Positions 16,674-24,191 of a stretch of 64,000 nucleotides of DNA are shown in pieces. The translations under genes were made by a program, and so were the position numbers. Numbering within the stretch: the first letter of the stretch is position 1; each line of letters starts with the position of its first letter. Below the pieces are notes generated by a model that worked only from the letters and a program-made list of their open reading frames with translations, was not told the origin of the DNA and did not search any database. Origin of the DNA: Thiothrix fructosivorans (GTDB lineage: Bacteria; Pseudomonadota; Gammaproteobacteria; Thiotrichales; Thiotrichaceae); the NCBI RefSeq assembly GCF_017349355.1, contig NZ_JAFMPM010000005.1:124001-188000 (forward strand), in the 5' to 3' direction.

Positions 16674-19540
16674 GTTCACGGGTAAGCCGCGCCGACCTGT
16701 TGCTGTTTCTGGAGCAGCAGGATAGCGGGGAATTGGATAACATTCTGGATTGCTTTGGCTACCAGCGTGTGCCAGTGCAACATCCGTTGAACCTTGGCGG
16801 TGATGATCAAGAGGTGTTCCCCACACCGGAACGGCGCAAGCCATTGCTTGATCGTGATAATGGTTTAGCACCCTCGGCACTGCCCCCCGAAGTGTTTTAT
16901 GTTGTGCAAGGGCAGGAAGCCAGCAGCCTGTTACCCGCCCCCAAACAACCCGGTCAGCCGGATGTTCCCGACTGGGTAAATAGTATCCAGCACCAAGCAC
17001 TGGATTTGGAGGCAGGCAAACGCCGTTACGCCAGCCAACCGCCACCCCATCAGCCCTTGGTGGCTTGGTCAACTTTGTGGCCTTTATTGCGTAAGTTACT
17101 CAGCCAACAACAGATCCACAAACGCCCGGATATTCCCAAGCTGGTGAAACAGGTTGCCAAAGCCGAGCAATTGCGCCGCATCCCCCAACAGCAGCGGCTG
17201 AACTGGACGGCTAAAGTCGTGATCTTGGTAGACCGTCCACCCCGGCTGGATGGTTTGAACCGGGATTACGTGATGCTGCAAGCACAATTGGGTAAGCAGC
17301 GCGGTGAGGTTGGGGTGGAAAGCTGGTTTGTACTGGATTTGCCGACCCGCAGCATGTTGTTGGGGGATGAGCGTAAAACTTGGCATCCGCCCACGCCAGA
17401 AACGCCCATCTTGATCCTTAGCGATTTGGGGATTTATGAGCATAGCGGGCAAATCACCCGTCAATGGTTGCGCTTTGGGCAGAGTCTGCGGCGGGCGGGT
17501 TGTCAGGCATTTGCGCTAGTCCCTGCACCCGTGCGCTATTTATCCGAGGAACTGACCCAGTGTTTTCAGTGCATCAGTTGGGATCGTTACAGCAAGCTGA
17601 TACCCGTTAGCCCGACTGCCACTACGCGAGAAACCGTGCAACAGCGAATGGCGGAAGATCAGCATCACGCTGGTGAGCTGCTGGCGCTGGCGATTGCTGC
17701 CACGGAAATTGAACCGGCATTCCTGCGTAGCCTGCGCTATCAGTTCACTCTCGGCAAGCCGTGGGATATTGGGCATGAATTACTGATTTGGAATCATGCC
17801 GCTGTTGAATATGGCAGTAACGCGGTGGTGTTGGATGCAGAGGCACAACAGCATTACCGTGATCACTTGGCAACGCTGCTGACCCGGCAACCGGAACTGG
17901 CAGTGCCCTTGTATTGGCACGTCCGGCAGCAATTGGCGCATACCTTCACGCTGGATTACGCTGATGCGCTGTGTTTTCTGGGGGCGTTGGCGGGTATCAA
18001 CGCTGATGAGCGATTGGAAGCAGCCGAGCGTTACCTGAAGCAATACATCCTCGCCACCCACCAGCAGGCACAGCATCGGGGGCTGTTGTTCAATGGGCAG
18101 TTGTTGCTGGAGCGGCAGGGAAACCGCAGCCGTCGGCACAACGATTACTTTTCATCGCTGTGGGCAATCACCCAGCAGCGGCTTGGCAACAATGCGCCGC
18201 GCCCTGATTGGCTTGATCACGGGGCAGCCAATGCGTTTCTGACGCACCCCATTGACCTTAAGCGGGTGCAACTCATCCAGTATGGCGAGCGTTTTTATCT
18301 GGGGACACCCAAAGCCCTGCAAAGCCTGCAAGTACCCGGTTTCGCTTTCCAGCCTTATGTCTTGGCGGAAGTCGAGACTGATCAGGATTTGGTGATTGCT
18401 GAGTATGAAGGTGAAACAACCGATCATTACCTAAGCAATGACGGCTATCTGCAATGGGCGGTCACGGGCAAATCACGGATTTTGCACATTGGCGGGCAGC
18501 GGTTGGTGGTTGAAGCACTGACCCGACCTGAGTGGGCGGGGGGCTTCAGTTGTAGCGCAAATGGCTGGGAGAAACCGGCGATTCAGCCTACTGGCGAAGA
18601 CGAATATGGCGTGTATTTTGATTTAGTGCTACCCCAACCGTTCCCTGAGCGAAGCCGAAGGGAACACCTCACTCAACGCTTCCGCTACATCCCGCCACAA
18701 ACCTTCTTGATGGGTTCGCCATTCAGTGAACCGGGGAGTTATTTATATGAAACCCAACACAAAGTCACTCTCACCCTAGGCTACTGGCTGGCTGACACTA
18801 CCGTGACTCAAGCCTTCTGGGCAGCCGTCATGGGTGTGAACCCTAGCCATTTCCAAGGCTCACAACGCCCGGTCGAAAAAATCAGTTGGGACGACACCCA
18901 AGTCTTTCTCCAAAAACTGCAACAACATTGGCAGTTGCTCGACGTGCGTTTGCCGCTGGAAGCCGAATGGGAATGCGCTTGCCGCGCAGGGACAACCAGC
19001 GCGTTTTCATTCGGTGGCAAAGATGATTTGAACACCGAGAAGGTCAATTATTTTGGTAAGTGGAATGAACAGGATAATGAAAGAAAAGGTGAAACCAAAC
19101 CCGTAAAAAGCTATTCACCCAATGGGTGGGGACTATACGAAATGCACGGGAACATCTGGGAATGGTGTCAGGATGAATGGCAGGGGGATCTTGGTTCGGA
19201 GTCTGTCACTCTTAGCCCCTTTCCATCAGGAATAGGGATTGAGGTGAGGGAACCCCCGAAGGGGCAGCAGCGGCAGAGAGTGTTGCGTGGCGGTTCGTGG
19301 GGCTACGCGGGCAAGCTCTGCCGATCTGCCTACCGTCGCAGATTCATGCCCGACGACCGTCGCTTCAACCTGGGTTTCCGGCTTGCCCTAGGTCATCCGA
19401 GCTCAGGTCAGGAGCAGGCTGGCAGCAAGCACGGGCAGGCGCGTTACGGAGTAGCGCCAGACCGTGATGGCAGCCAGACTGCGGTGGGGCGGGCAGGGCA
19501 GTGGCTAAAATCGGCATTCAACAAATTGACAGGTAAGTAA
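16670..19540 (+). CDS. SAV_2336-like/vWA-like N-terminus fused to an FGE-sulfatase domain carrying a DGR-type variable region
   Basis: This is a 956-residue protein. Residues ~80-540 resemble the SAV_2336-related architecture: a linker, then a vWA-like start (AKVVILVDRPPRLDG near residue 182) and long helices. Residues ~667-907 form a formylglycine-generating-enzyme-type (FGE/SUMF1) fold: RYIPPQTFLMGSP, PVEKISWDD, RLPLEAEWECACRAG, GLYEMHGNIWEWCQDEW and RVLRGGSW. Residues 870-907 are the segment usually diversified by DGRs. A further ~49 low-complexity residues follow. The GTG start overlaps the MoxR stop (GTGA). Two palindromic repeats are read through in frame. The FGE fold here probably serves as a ligand-binding scaffold rather than an enzyme. 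Confidence 0.82.
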   Translation: MSSRVSRADLLLFLEQQDSGELDNILDCFGYQRVPVQHPLNLGGDDQEVFPTPERRKPLLDRDNGLAPSALPPEVFYVVQGQEASSLLPAPKQPGQPDVPDWVNSIQHQALDLEAGKRRYASQPPPHQPLVAWSTLWPLLRKLLSQQQIHKRPDIPKLVKQVAKAEQLRRIPQQQRLNWTAKVVILVDRPPRLDGLNRDYVMLQAQLGKQRGEVGVESWFVLDLPTRSMLLGDERKTWHPPTPETPILILSDLGIYEHSGQITRQWLRFGQSLRRAGCQAFALVPAPVRYLSEELTQCFQCISWDRYSKLIPVSPTATTRETVQQRMAEDQHHAGELLALAIAATEIEPAFLRSLRYQFTLGKPWDIGHELLIWNHAAVEYGSNAVVLDAEAQQHYRDHLATLLTRQPELAVPLYWHVRQQLAHTFTLDYADALCFLGALAGINADERLEAAERYLKQYILATHQQAQHRGLLFNGQLLLERQGNRSRRHNDYFSSLWAITQQRLGNNAPRPDWLDHGAANAFLTHPIDLKRVQLIQYGERFYLGTPKALQSLQVPGFAFQPYVLAEVETDQDLVIAEYEGETTDHYLSNDGYLQWAVTGKSRILHIGGQRLVVEALTRPEWAGGFSCSANGWEKPAIQPTGEDEYGVYFDLVLPQPFPERSRREHLTQRFRYIPPQTFLMGSPFSEPGSYLYETQHKVTLTLGYWLADTTVTQAFWAAVMGVNPSHFQGSQRPVEKISWDDTQVFLQKLQQHWQLLDVRLPLEAEWECACRAGTTSAFSFGGKDDLNTEKVNYFGKWNEQDNERKGETKPVKSYSPNGWGLYEMHGNIWEWCQDEWQGDLGSESVTLSPFPSGIGIEVREPPKGQQRQRVLRGGSWGYAGKLCRSAYRRRFMPDDRRFNLGFRLALGHPSSGQEQAGSKHGQARYGVAPDRDGSQTAVGRAGQWLKSAFNKLTGK
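18640..18665 (+). repeat. In-frame palindromic repeat in the SAV_2336/FGE gene
   Basis: The arms GTTCCCT and AGGGAAC flank a 12-base centre GAGCGAAGCCGA. This is the kind of dispersed small palindrome seen in many copies in some bacterial genomes. It is translated as part of PFPERSRREHL and sits at the junction between the N-terminal module and the FGE domain. Confidence 0.6.
19211..19270 (+). repeat. 60-bp GC-rich repeat, copy 1, inside the FGE domain
   Basis: This 60-base segment starts CTTAGCCCCT, contains GGTGAGGGAACCCCCG and ends GCAGCAG. It lies between the WEWCQDEW block and the variable region. A second copy of equal length sits at the matching place in the next FGE gene (20353-20412). 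It is translated in frame and lengthens a loop of the fold. Confidence 0.65.
19277..19390 (+). other. DGR-type variable region 1
   Basis: These 38 codons read from RVLRGGSW to GFRLAL. Compared with the segment at 20419-20532, the framework codons agree (GGSW, CRSAY, PDDR, LAL), while 13 exposed positions differ in amino acid. Nine of these differ only in the first two bases of a codon that ends in C in both copies. That is what adenine-directed mutagenesis of AAC template codons produces. No template repeat or reverse transcriptase was found in the window. Confidence 0.72.
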
Positions 19541-19644
19541 TGAGATACAAGTTCTATCACATCCCCAAGATGTCTCCCGACCAAGCCGAAGCGGAGTTAA
19601 ACCACTTTTGCACCGAACATCATGTACTTCACTTTATCTACTGA
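19540..19644 (+). pseudogene. Stub of a small DGR/FGE-associated accessory protein
   Basis: This is a 34-codon frame whose ATG overlaps the stop of the preceding gene (TAATG). It begins MRYKFYHIP and continues AEAELNHFC. I recall this start from the longer HRDC-containing accessory proteins encoded beside FGE-type DGR target genes. Here the frame stops shortly after HHVLHFIY, and nothing that looks like the rest of such a protein follows. It is therefore probably a truncated remnant. The family match is from memory of the N-terminal pattern and needs a profile search. Confidence 0.5.
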
Positions 19645-19653
19645 TTGACACTC

Positions 19654-20535
19654 ATGGACTACCGCAACCACCTCTCACCACCCCAATTCCCCACCACATG
19701 GGCATCCGCTTGGGGCGAAGACTGCCACGGCTTGTGGATGACGCTCACCTATCAGGGCGCAAGCCTCACTTTCCGCTGGATTATCCCCGGCACATTCATG
19801 ATGGGTTCGCCAGATGGTTCAAAAAAAGACGAACCAGCAGAAAAAGGGCGGGCAAATTGGGAAGATCAGCACAAAGTCACTTTGGAAGAAGGTTTCTGGT
19901 TGGCAGATATACCTGTTACACAGGCATTCTGGCAGGCAGTGAACGGCGACAACCCCAGCTATTTCAAAGACGATGATTCACTGCCAGTAGAAAACGTCAG
20001 TTGGGATGACGTACAGGCATTCATCCAAAAACTTAACCAACTTCACCCTGATTTAACCGTGCGCCTGCCGTGGGAAGCAGAATGGGAATACGCCTGCCGT
20101 GCCGGAACGACTACCGCCTTCCATTTCGGCGATGAAATTGATGCCAGTAAAGCCAATTACCGGGGCGTATGGGAGGTGAAGGACATCAAGAGTTATGAAA
20201 ATGATAAGGAATGGGGAAAAGATGCCTTAAAAAAAACCACTCCCGTCAAAAGCTATCTTCCAAACTCGTGGGGCTTGTACGACATGCACGGCAACGTTTG
20301 GGAATGGTGTCAGGATGAATGGCAAGAACACCTCGGTTCGGAGTCAGTTACTCTTAGCCCCTCTACCTTAGGGAGAGGGGGTGGGGTGAGGGAACCCCCG
20401 GAGGGGGAGCAGGGGCGGCGCGTGGTGCGCGGCGGCTCGTGGAGCAGCGTAGGCAGGTACTGCCGATCCGCCTACCGCTACAGGCACGCGCCCGACGACC
20501 GTTTCGACATCGATGGTTGCCGCCTTGCCCTATGA
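19654..20535 (+). CDS. FGE-sulfatase (SUMF1-fold) protein with DGR-type variable C-terminus
   Basis: This is a stand-alone formylglycine-generating-enzyme-fold protein of 293 residues. It shows FRWIIPGTFMMGSP near the start, then EGFWLADIPVTQAFWQAV, PVENVSWDDVQAF, RLPWEAEWEYACRAG and GLYDMHGNVWEWCQDEW. It ends in RVVRGGSW followed by the variable segment and a stop right after RLAL. It is a paralogue of the C-terminal domain of the 956-residue protein. The ATG at 19654 is chosen over a TTG nine bases upstream; neither has a clear ribosome-binding site. Its role is probably ligand recognition, as for other DGR-diversified FGE scaffolds; catalytic activity is unlikely. Confidence 0.85.
   Translation: MDYRNHLSPPQFPTTWASAWGEDCHGLWMTLTYQGASLTFRWIIPGTFMMGSPDGSKKDEPAEKGRANWEDQHKVTLEEGFWLADIPVTQAFWQAVNGDNPSYFKDDDSLPVENVSWDDVQAFIQKLNQLHPDLTVRLPWEAEWEYACRAGTTTAFHFGDEIDASKANYRGVWEVKDIKSYENDKEWGKDALKKTTPVKSYLPNSWGLYDMHGNVWEWCQDEWQEHLGSESVTLSPSTLGRGGGVREPPEGEQGRRVVRGGSWSSVGRYCRSAYRYRHAPDDRFDIDGCRLAL
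20353..20412 (+). repeat. 60-bp GC-rich repeat, copy 2, inside the second FGE gene
   Basis: This copy has the same length and location in the fold as the repeat at 19211-19270 and shares most of its bases, including GGTGAGGGAACCCCCG. Here the hairpin is clearer: CCCCTCT (20358-20364) pairs with AGAGGGG (20374-20380), and CCCCC (20395-20399) pairs with GGGGG (20403-20407). It is translated in frame. Confidence 0.65.
20419..20532 (+). other. DGR-type variable region 2
   Basis: These 38 codons match variable region 1 and end immediately before the TGA stop. Variable codons include AGC, TAC, CAC, TTC, GAC, ATC and TGC, all one or two adenine substitutions away from AAC. The last nine bases (CTTGCCCTA) are identical in both copies and the similarity continues for about 20 bases beyond. 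Such a boundary would suit an initiation-of-mutagenic-homology site, although that element cannot be confirmed without the template. Confidence 0.72.
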
Positions 20536-20644
20536 CATCTGAGTTCAAGCGTGGCGAAGCAGCCAAACAGGTAGAGCAGGCGGGCAGCCAGCCTGCGGCG
20601 CTTCTGCTACACTAACCCCAACCAACAGCCACAGACACTCCCAC

Positions 20645-22249
20645 ATGCCCAAACATTTCAACACCACCGGCCCGGTCATTCCCAGTGAGCATTACTGCAT
20701 CGACCCCATGCAGCGTATGGATTGGACTGAAATTCACTCACTGATTGCCGACAAAAAGTTCTTTGTCCTGCACGCCCCGCGCCAAACCGGCAAAACCAGC
20801 ACCTTGCTGGCAATGATGGATACCCTCAACCAGTCCGGCGAATACACCGCGCTCTACATCAATGTGGAAGCCGCCCAAGCTGCGCGTAATGATGTGGCAC
20901 TGGGGATGAAGACGATTCTCGGCACACTCGCCGATGGCGCGTATTACCGCCTGCAAGACGACCGCCTGAATCAATGGCTGGAAGAAATATGGCAAAAACA
21001 CGGCGCAACCGGGGCGCTCAAAGCCATCCTCAACCGCTGGGCGCAAGCATCCGCCTTGCCGATTGTGCTCATGATCGACGAAGTGGATGCCCTCGTCGGT
21101 GACACGCTGATTTCGCTGTTACGCCAATTGCGCGAAGGCTACATCGGTCGCCCCGGCGTACCGTTTGTGCAAAGCGTCATCCTCTGTGGCGTTCGGGATG
21201 TGCGTGATTACCGTATCCATACCTCGCACCATGAAATCATTACCGGCGGCAGTGCTTTCAACGTCAAGGCTAAATCCTTGGTAATGGGCAGCTTTAGCCG
21301 TGCCGAAGTCGAAACCTTGTACGCACAACATACCGCCGAAACCGGGCAAGTGTTTTCCCCAGAAATTTTCCCGGAACTTTGGGAAGATACCCACGGGCAG
21401 CCTTGGCTGGTCAATGCCTTGGGGCATGAATTGATTTGGGAAGACAAAACCGCCCGTGACCGCAGCACGCCCATTACACTGGAACGTTACCGTGTTGCTC
21501 GCGAACGCCTGATTCAATCTCGTGCCACGCATCTCGAACAACTGGCTGACAAACTCAAGGAAGCACGGGTACGTTCGGTCATCGAGCCAATCCTCAAAGG
21601 CGCAGACAGTGACCAGTCGCTTAACCCAGACGCAGTGGAATACGTGCGTGATTTGGGCTTGATCGAACGCGCCAGTAACGGTGCTATCCGCATCAGCAAC
21701 CGCATTTATCAGGAAGTGATTCCGCGTGAATTGTCGTGGGGCAGCCAAATGGCGATTACCCAAAGCCAAGCGTGGTATCTGACCCCGCAGCGGCGGGTCG
21801 ATATGCCCAAGTTGTTAAATGCATTCCAGCAATTTTTCCGCGAACATGCCGAAAGCTGGCTGGAACGCTTTGACTACAAGGAAGCCGGGCCACAATTGCT
21901 GCTGCAAGCCTTTTTGCAGCGGATTATCAACGGTGGTGGGCGCATCAACCGCGAATACGGCTTAGGGCGCAAACGTACCGACCTGTACATTGAATGGCCT
22001 GTAGATGAGCAGCAAGGTTTCCACGGTGAAGTCCAGCGTATTGTGTTGGAACTCAAGCTCTTGCATAAAGGTTTAGCCGCTACCCTTACTGAAGGTCTGG
22101 AGCAAACCGCCGGTTATGCCGATCAGTGCGGTGCGCAGGAAATGTACCTGATCATTTTCGACCGTAACCCCAACACCCCGTGGGATGCCAAAATCTGGCA
22201 ACGCCAAGAAAGCTGGCAAGAACGGGATATTGGTGTGTGGGGGATGTGA
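20645..22249 (+). CDS. P-loop ATPase with C-terminal PD-(D/E)XK nuclease-like domain
   Basis: This is a 534-residue protein. Walker A lies in HAPRQTGKTST near residues 40-48 and Walker B in IVLMIDEVDAL. Helical STAND/AAA-like sequence follows. Near the C-terminus, RTDLYI and, after a spacer, VLELKLL supply the Asp and the Glu-x-Lys of a PD-(D/E)XK fold. The arrangement is like the AAA-ATPase/DUF1703-type protein at 41037-42575, but the sequences are only distantly similar. It is co-directional with the conflict island, 109 bases after the second FGE gene. It might be part of the system as a nuclease effector or might be independent. Confidence 0.78.
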   Translation: MPKHFNTTGPVIPSEHYCIDPMQRMDWTEIHSLIADKKFFVLHAPRQTGKTSTLLAMMDTLNQSGEYTALYINVEAAQAARNDVALGMKTILGTLADGAYYRLQDDRLNQWLEEIWQKHGATGALKAILNRWAQASALPIVLMIDEVDALVGDTLISLLRQLREGYIGRPGVPFVQSVILCGVRDVRDYRIHTSHHEIITGGSAFNVKAKSLVMGSFSRAEVETLYAQHTAETGQVFSPEIFPELWEDTHGQPWLVNALGHELIWEDKTARDRSTPITLERYRVARERLIQSRATHLEQLADKLKEARVRSVIEPILKGADSDQSLNPDAVEYVRDLGLIERASNGAIRISNRIYQEVIPRELSWGSQMAITQSQAWYLTPQRRVDMPKLLNAFQQFFREHAESWLERFDYKEAGPQLLLQAFLQRIINGGGRINREYGLGRKRTDLYIEWPVDEQQGFHGEVQRIVLELKLLHKGLAATLTEGLEQTAGYADQCGAQEMYLIIFDRNPNTPWDAKIWQRQESWQERDIGVWGM

Positions 22250-22250
22250 A

Positions 22251-22643
22251 TTAGTGGTGGTGATGCTCGTGATCGTGGTGATCATGATCGTGTTCATGCG
22301 GCGCTGCCGGTGGCAGTGTATTCGACAATAACGCTTTCACCGCCGTCACCGGATCCGTTTCCGCCGTTGCCCGCACCATCACACCCCGGCTGCCCATTTT
22401 ACGCATGAAACCTTCGCCGCAGCCGCTGGTGATTAAATAGTCCAGTTCAAACAACGGGTGTTCGCCCTGACCGTTCCATTCGTGCAACGCCATTTCCTTG
22501 GGCAAATCCAGCCGCTCAAGTTCCTGTATTTCGTTGCCATCATACGTTTCGTACACCATAAAACGCCGCCCCTTACCGGCATGTCCGGTAATGGTACGGA
22601 AATTCTGGCTGCTGACACCAATTTTCAAAGAACCAACTTTCAT
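22251..22643 (-). CDS. NifX/NifB-type (Nitro_FeMo-Co) domain protein with histidine-rich tail
   Basis: This 130-residue protein has the dinitrogenase iron-molybdenum cofactor-biosynthesis fold, with GVSSQNFRTITGHAGKGRRF at the start and DYLITSGCGEGF in the middle. The last 15 residues are almost only His, Asp and Glu, which suggests binding of a transition metal. A ribosome-binding site GAGGAG lies 7 bases before the ATG. It follows the Rieske gene by 17 bases on the same strand, so it may help in handling the Fe-S or another metal centre. No nif genes are visible. Confidence 0.82.
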   Translation of the reverse strand: MKVGSLKIGVSSQNFRTITGHAGKGRRFMVYETYDGNEIQELERLDLPKEMALHEWNGQGEHPLFELDYLITSGCGEGFMRKMGSRGVMVRATAETDPVTAVKALLSNTLPPAAPHEHDHDHHDHEHHHH

Positions 22644-22660
22644 GGGGGAACTCCTCGTTA

Positions 22661-23257
22661 TTAAGCAACGTTACCGTCTTCGCCGATCAGGATGGTGTTG
22701 TCATCCTTAAAGTAATACGGCGGTACGACCAGATTAGTGGCAGCCGGTACGTTTTTGTATACCCGTCCAGCCAAGTCAAAGCGCGAACCGTGGCAGGGGC
22801 AATACCAGCCGCCTTTCCAATCCGCGCCCAAGTCTTCCGGCGCAACTTCCGGGCGGTAAGTCGGCGAGCAGCCTAAATGCGTACAAATCCCGATCAATAC
22901 CAAATAGTGAGGGTTTCGTGAACGGTGGGCGTTTTGGGCATACGCAGGTTGCTGGGATAGGATTTCTGAGGCTGGGTCACGTAAGTTTGTATCATTTTTT
23001 GGCAAGTCAGTCAGCATTGCCTCGGTACGATTCACGATCCATACGGGTTTTCCCCGCCAAATAACCCGTAATAATTGCCCCGCTTCCACTTTGCTAATAT
23101 TCACCTCGACGGGAGCGCCAGCGGCTAATGCTCGCGCACTGGGTTGCCAAGACGATAGGAAGGGGGCGGCGATAGCTGCCGTACCTGACGCGCCAACCAC
23201 GGACGTGGCAGCAATCAATAGGCGACGTCGCCCGTGGTTAATCTCTGTGTGTGCCAT
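22661..23257 (-). CDS. Rieske [2Fe-2S] protein of cytochrome bc1 type, without petB/petC
   Basis: This 198-residue protein resembles ubiquinol-cytochrome c reductase iron-sulfur subunits. It has a Tat-like start GRRRLLIAATS, one membrane helix, and the cluster-binding boxes CTHLGC and CPCHGSRF. The linker between helix and head and the final GEDGNVA are standard. The start at 23257 is chosen because the twin-arginine motif then falls near residue 10; a longer frame exists upstream but does not look like protein of this family. In most proteobacteria petA is followed by petB and petC. Here a NifX-like gene follows, so this is an orphan copy or a Rieske for another complex. Confidence 0.85.
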   Translation of the reverse strand: MAHTEINHGRRRLLIAATSVVGASGTAAIAAPFLSSWQPSARALAAGAPVEVNISKVEAGQLLRVIWRGKPVWIVNRTEAMLTDLPKNDTNLRDPASEILSQQPAYAQNAHRSRNPHYLVLIGICTHLGCSPTYRPEVAPEDLGADWKGGWYCPCHGSRFDLAGRVYKNVPAATNLVVPPYYFKDDNTILIGEDGNVA

Positions 23258-23470
23258 GTGCAAGTTGTTCCTGATGAATGCTAATGACCGAGCAACGTAC
23301 TGGGTTAACAGGGTAAGTGCATTGAGAAACTGCAAAGCCCTATTGCTTATTCCGTTCATCAAGGATGAAGCTGATGTATTGGATAATTTTTGATTTTTTT
23401 TAATGCAGGCATACGAAGCTTTAGGCAGTTTGCCCGCTGTGTTTTAGGTTCTAGTGTAAAAGGTACGATG

Positions 23471-24118
23471 ATGAACAAATCTTTACTCATGATTGGCTTG
23501 GCGGTATTGCTGAGTGCGTGCGGCGAAAAAACCGAAAAGGTAGCGGAAGCTCCAGCAGAAGCACCGAAGGCAGCAGAACAAGCCACTGCCCCTGCTCAAC
23601 AAGCAGCAGCACTTGCGGTGGATAAAGCGGTACTGGCAGAAGAAGCCAAAGCTGCCGTACAAGCCCTAGGCAGTACACTCAAAGGCGAATTGGAAGCCGC
23701 CATGAAAGCGGGTGGCCCTGTTGAGGCGATGGGTATTTGCCACACCAAAGCCCCCGAAATTGCCAAAGCCGTTTCTACCGAAAAAGGTTTGCAAGTTAGC
23801 CGCGTCAGTCTGAAAAATCGTAACCCTGACATGGGTGTTGCCAACGAATGGCAAACCAAGGTTCTGAATGACTTTGAAACCAAAAAAGCGGCTGGTGAAG
23901 ATCCTGCGACGCTGGTTCATGCGGAAGTAGTTGGTAGCGAGTTTCGTTTCATGAAAGCCATTCCGACCGCAGCGGTTTGCTTAAACTGCCACGGCACGGA
24001 TCTTAGTCCAGCCGTGACCGCGAAATTGTCCGAGCTATACCCGAACGATAAAGCGGTGGGATACAAAGAAGGCGACTTGCGCGGTGCATTTGTTGTTGTG
24101 AAAAATCTCGTGCAGTAA
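23471..24118 (+). CDS. Lipoprotein with DUF3365/Tll0287-like c-type heme domain
   Basis: This 215-residue protein begins MNKSLLMIG and has a lipobox LSAC, so it is predicted to be a lipoprotein. An Ala/Glu-rich linker (to about residue 60) precedes a Tll0287-like domain. That domain contains MGICHTKAPEIA and the heme-attachment motif CLNCH. These domains bind a c-type heme with sensory or redox roles in the periplasm. The ATG at 23471 is preferred to 23468 because AAGG is 7 bases upstream. It is divergent from the Rieske gene and 73 bases ahead of an FNR-like regulator. Confidence 0.8.
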   Translation: MNKSLLMIGLAVLLSACGEKTEKVAEAPAEAPKAAEQATAPAQQAAALAVDKAVLAEEAKAAVQALGSTLKGELEAAMKAGGPVEAMGICHTKAPEIAKAVSTEKGLQVSRVSLKNRNPDMGVANEWQTKVLNDFETKKAAGEDPATLVHAEVVGSEFRFMKAIPTAAVCLNCHGTDLSPAVTAKLSELYPNDKAVGYKEGDLRGAFVVVKNLVQ

Positions 24119-24139
24119 CACGGGCCTCTTGCTATACCT

Positions 24140-24187
24140 TCTCCTTACACTTAGTCTTCGTTATTGGCGGAAGCGTAACTAAGGAGA
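24140..24187 (+). promoter_or_regulatory. Inverted repeat covering the ribosome-binding site of the FNR-like gene
   Basis: TCTCCTTA (24140-24147) is the exact complement of TAAGGAGA (24180-24187), which is the ribosome-binding site for the ATG at 24192. The loop is 32 bases and contains a smaller stem. Folding would hide the site, so translation of the regulator could depend on structure. It could also terminate the preceding gene, though no T-run follows. Confidence 0.4.
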
Positions 24188-24191
24188 GGGT

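Noticed and set aside
20536-20644. DGR template repeat after the second FGE gene
   Set aside because: The stretch resembles only the flank of the variable region. It has no second copy of the variable block with AAC codons and no reverse transcriptase follows.
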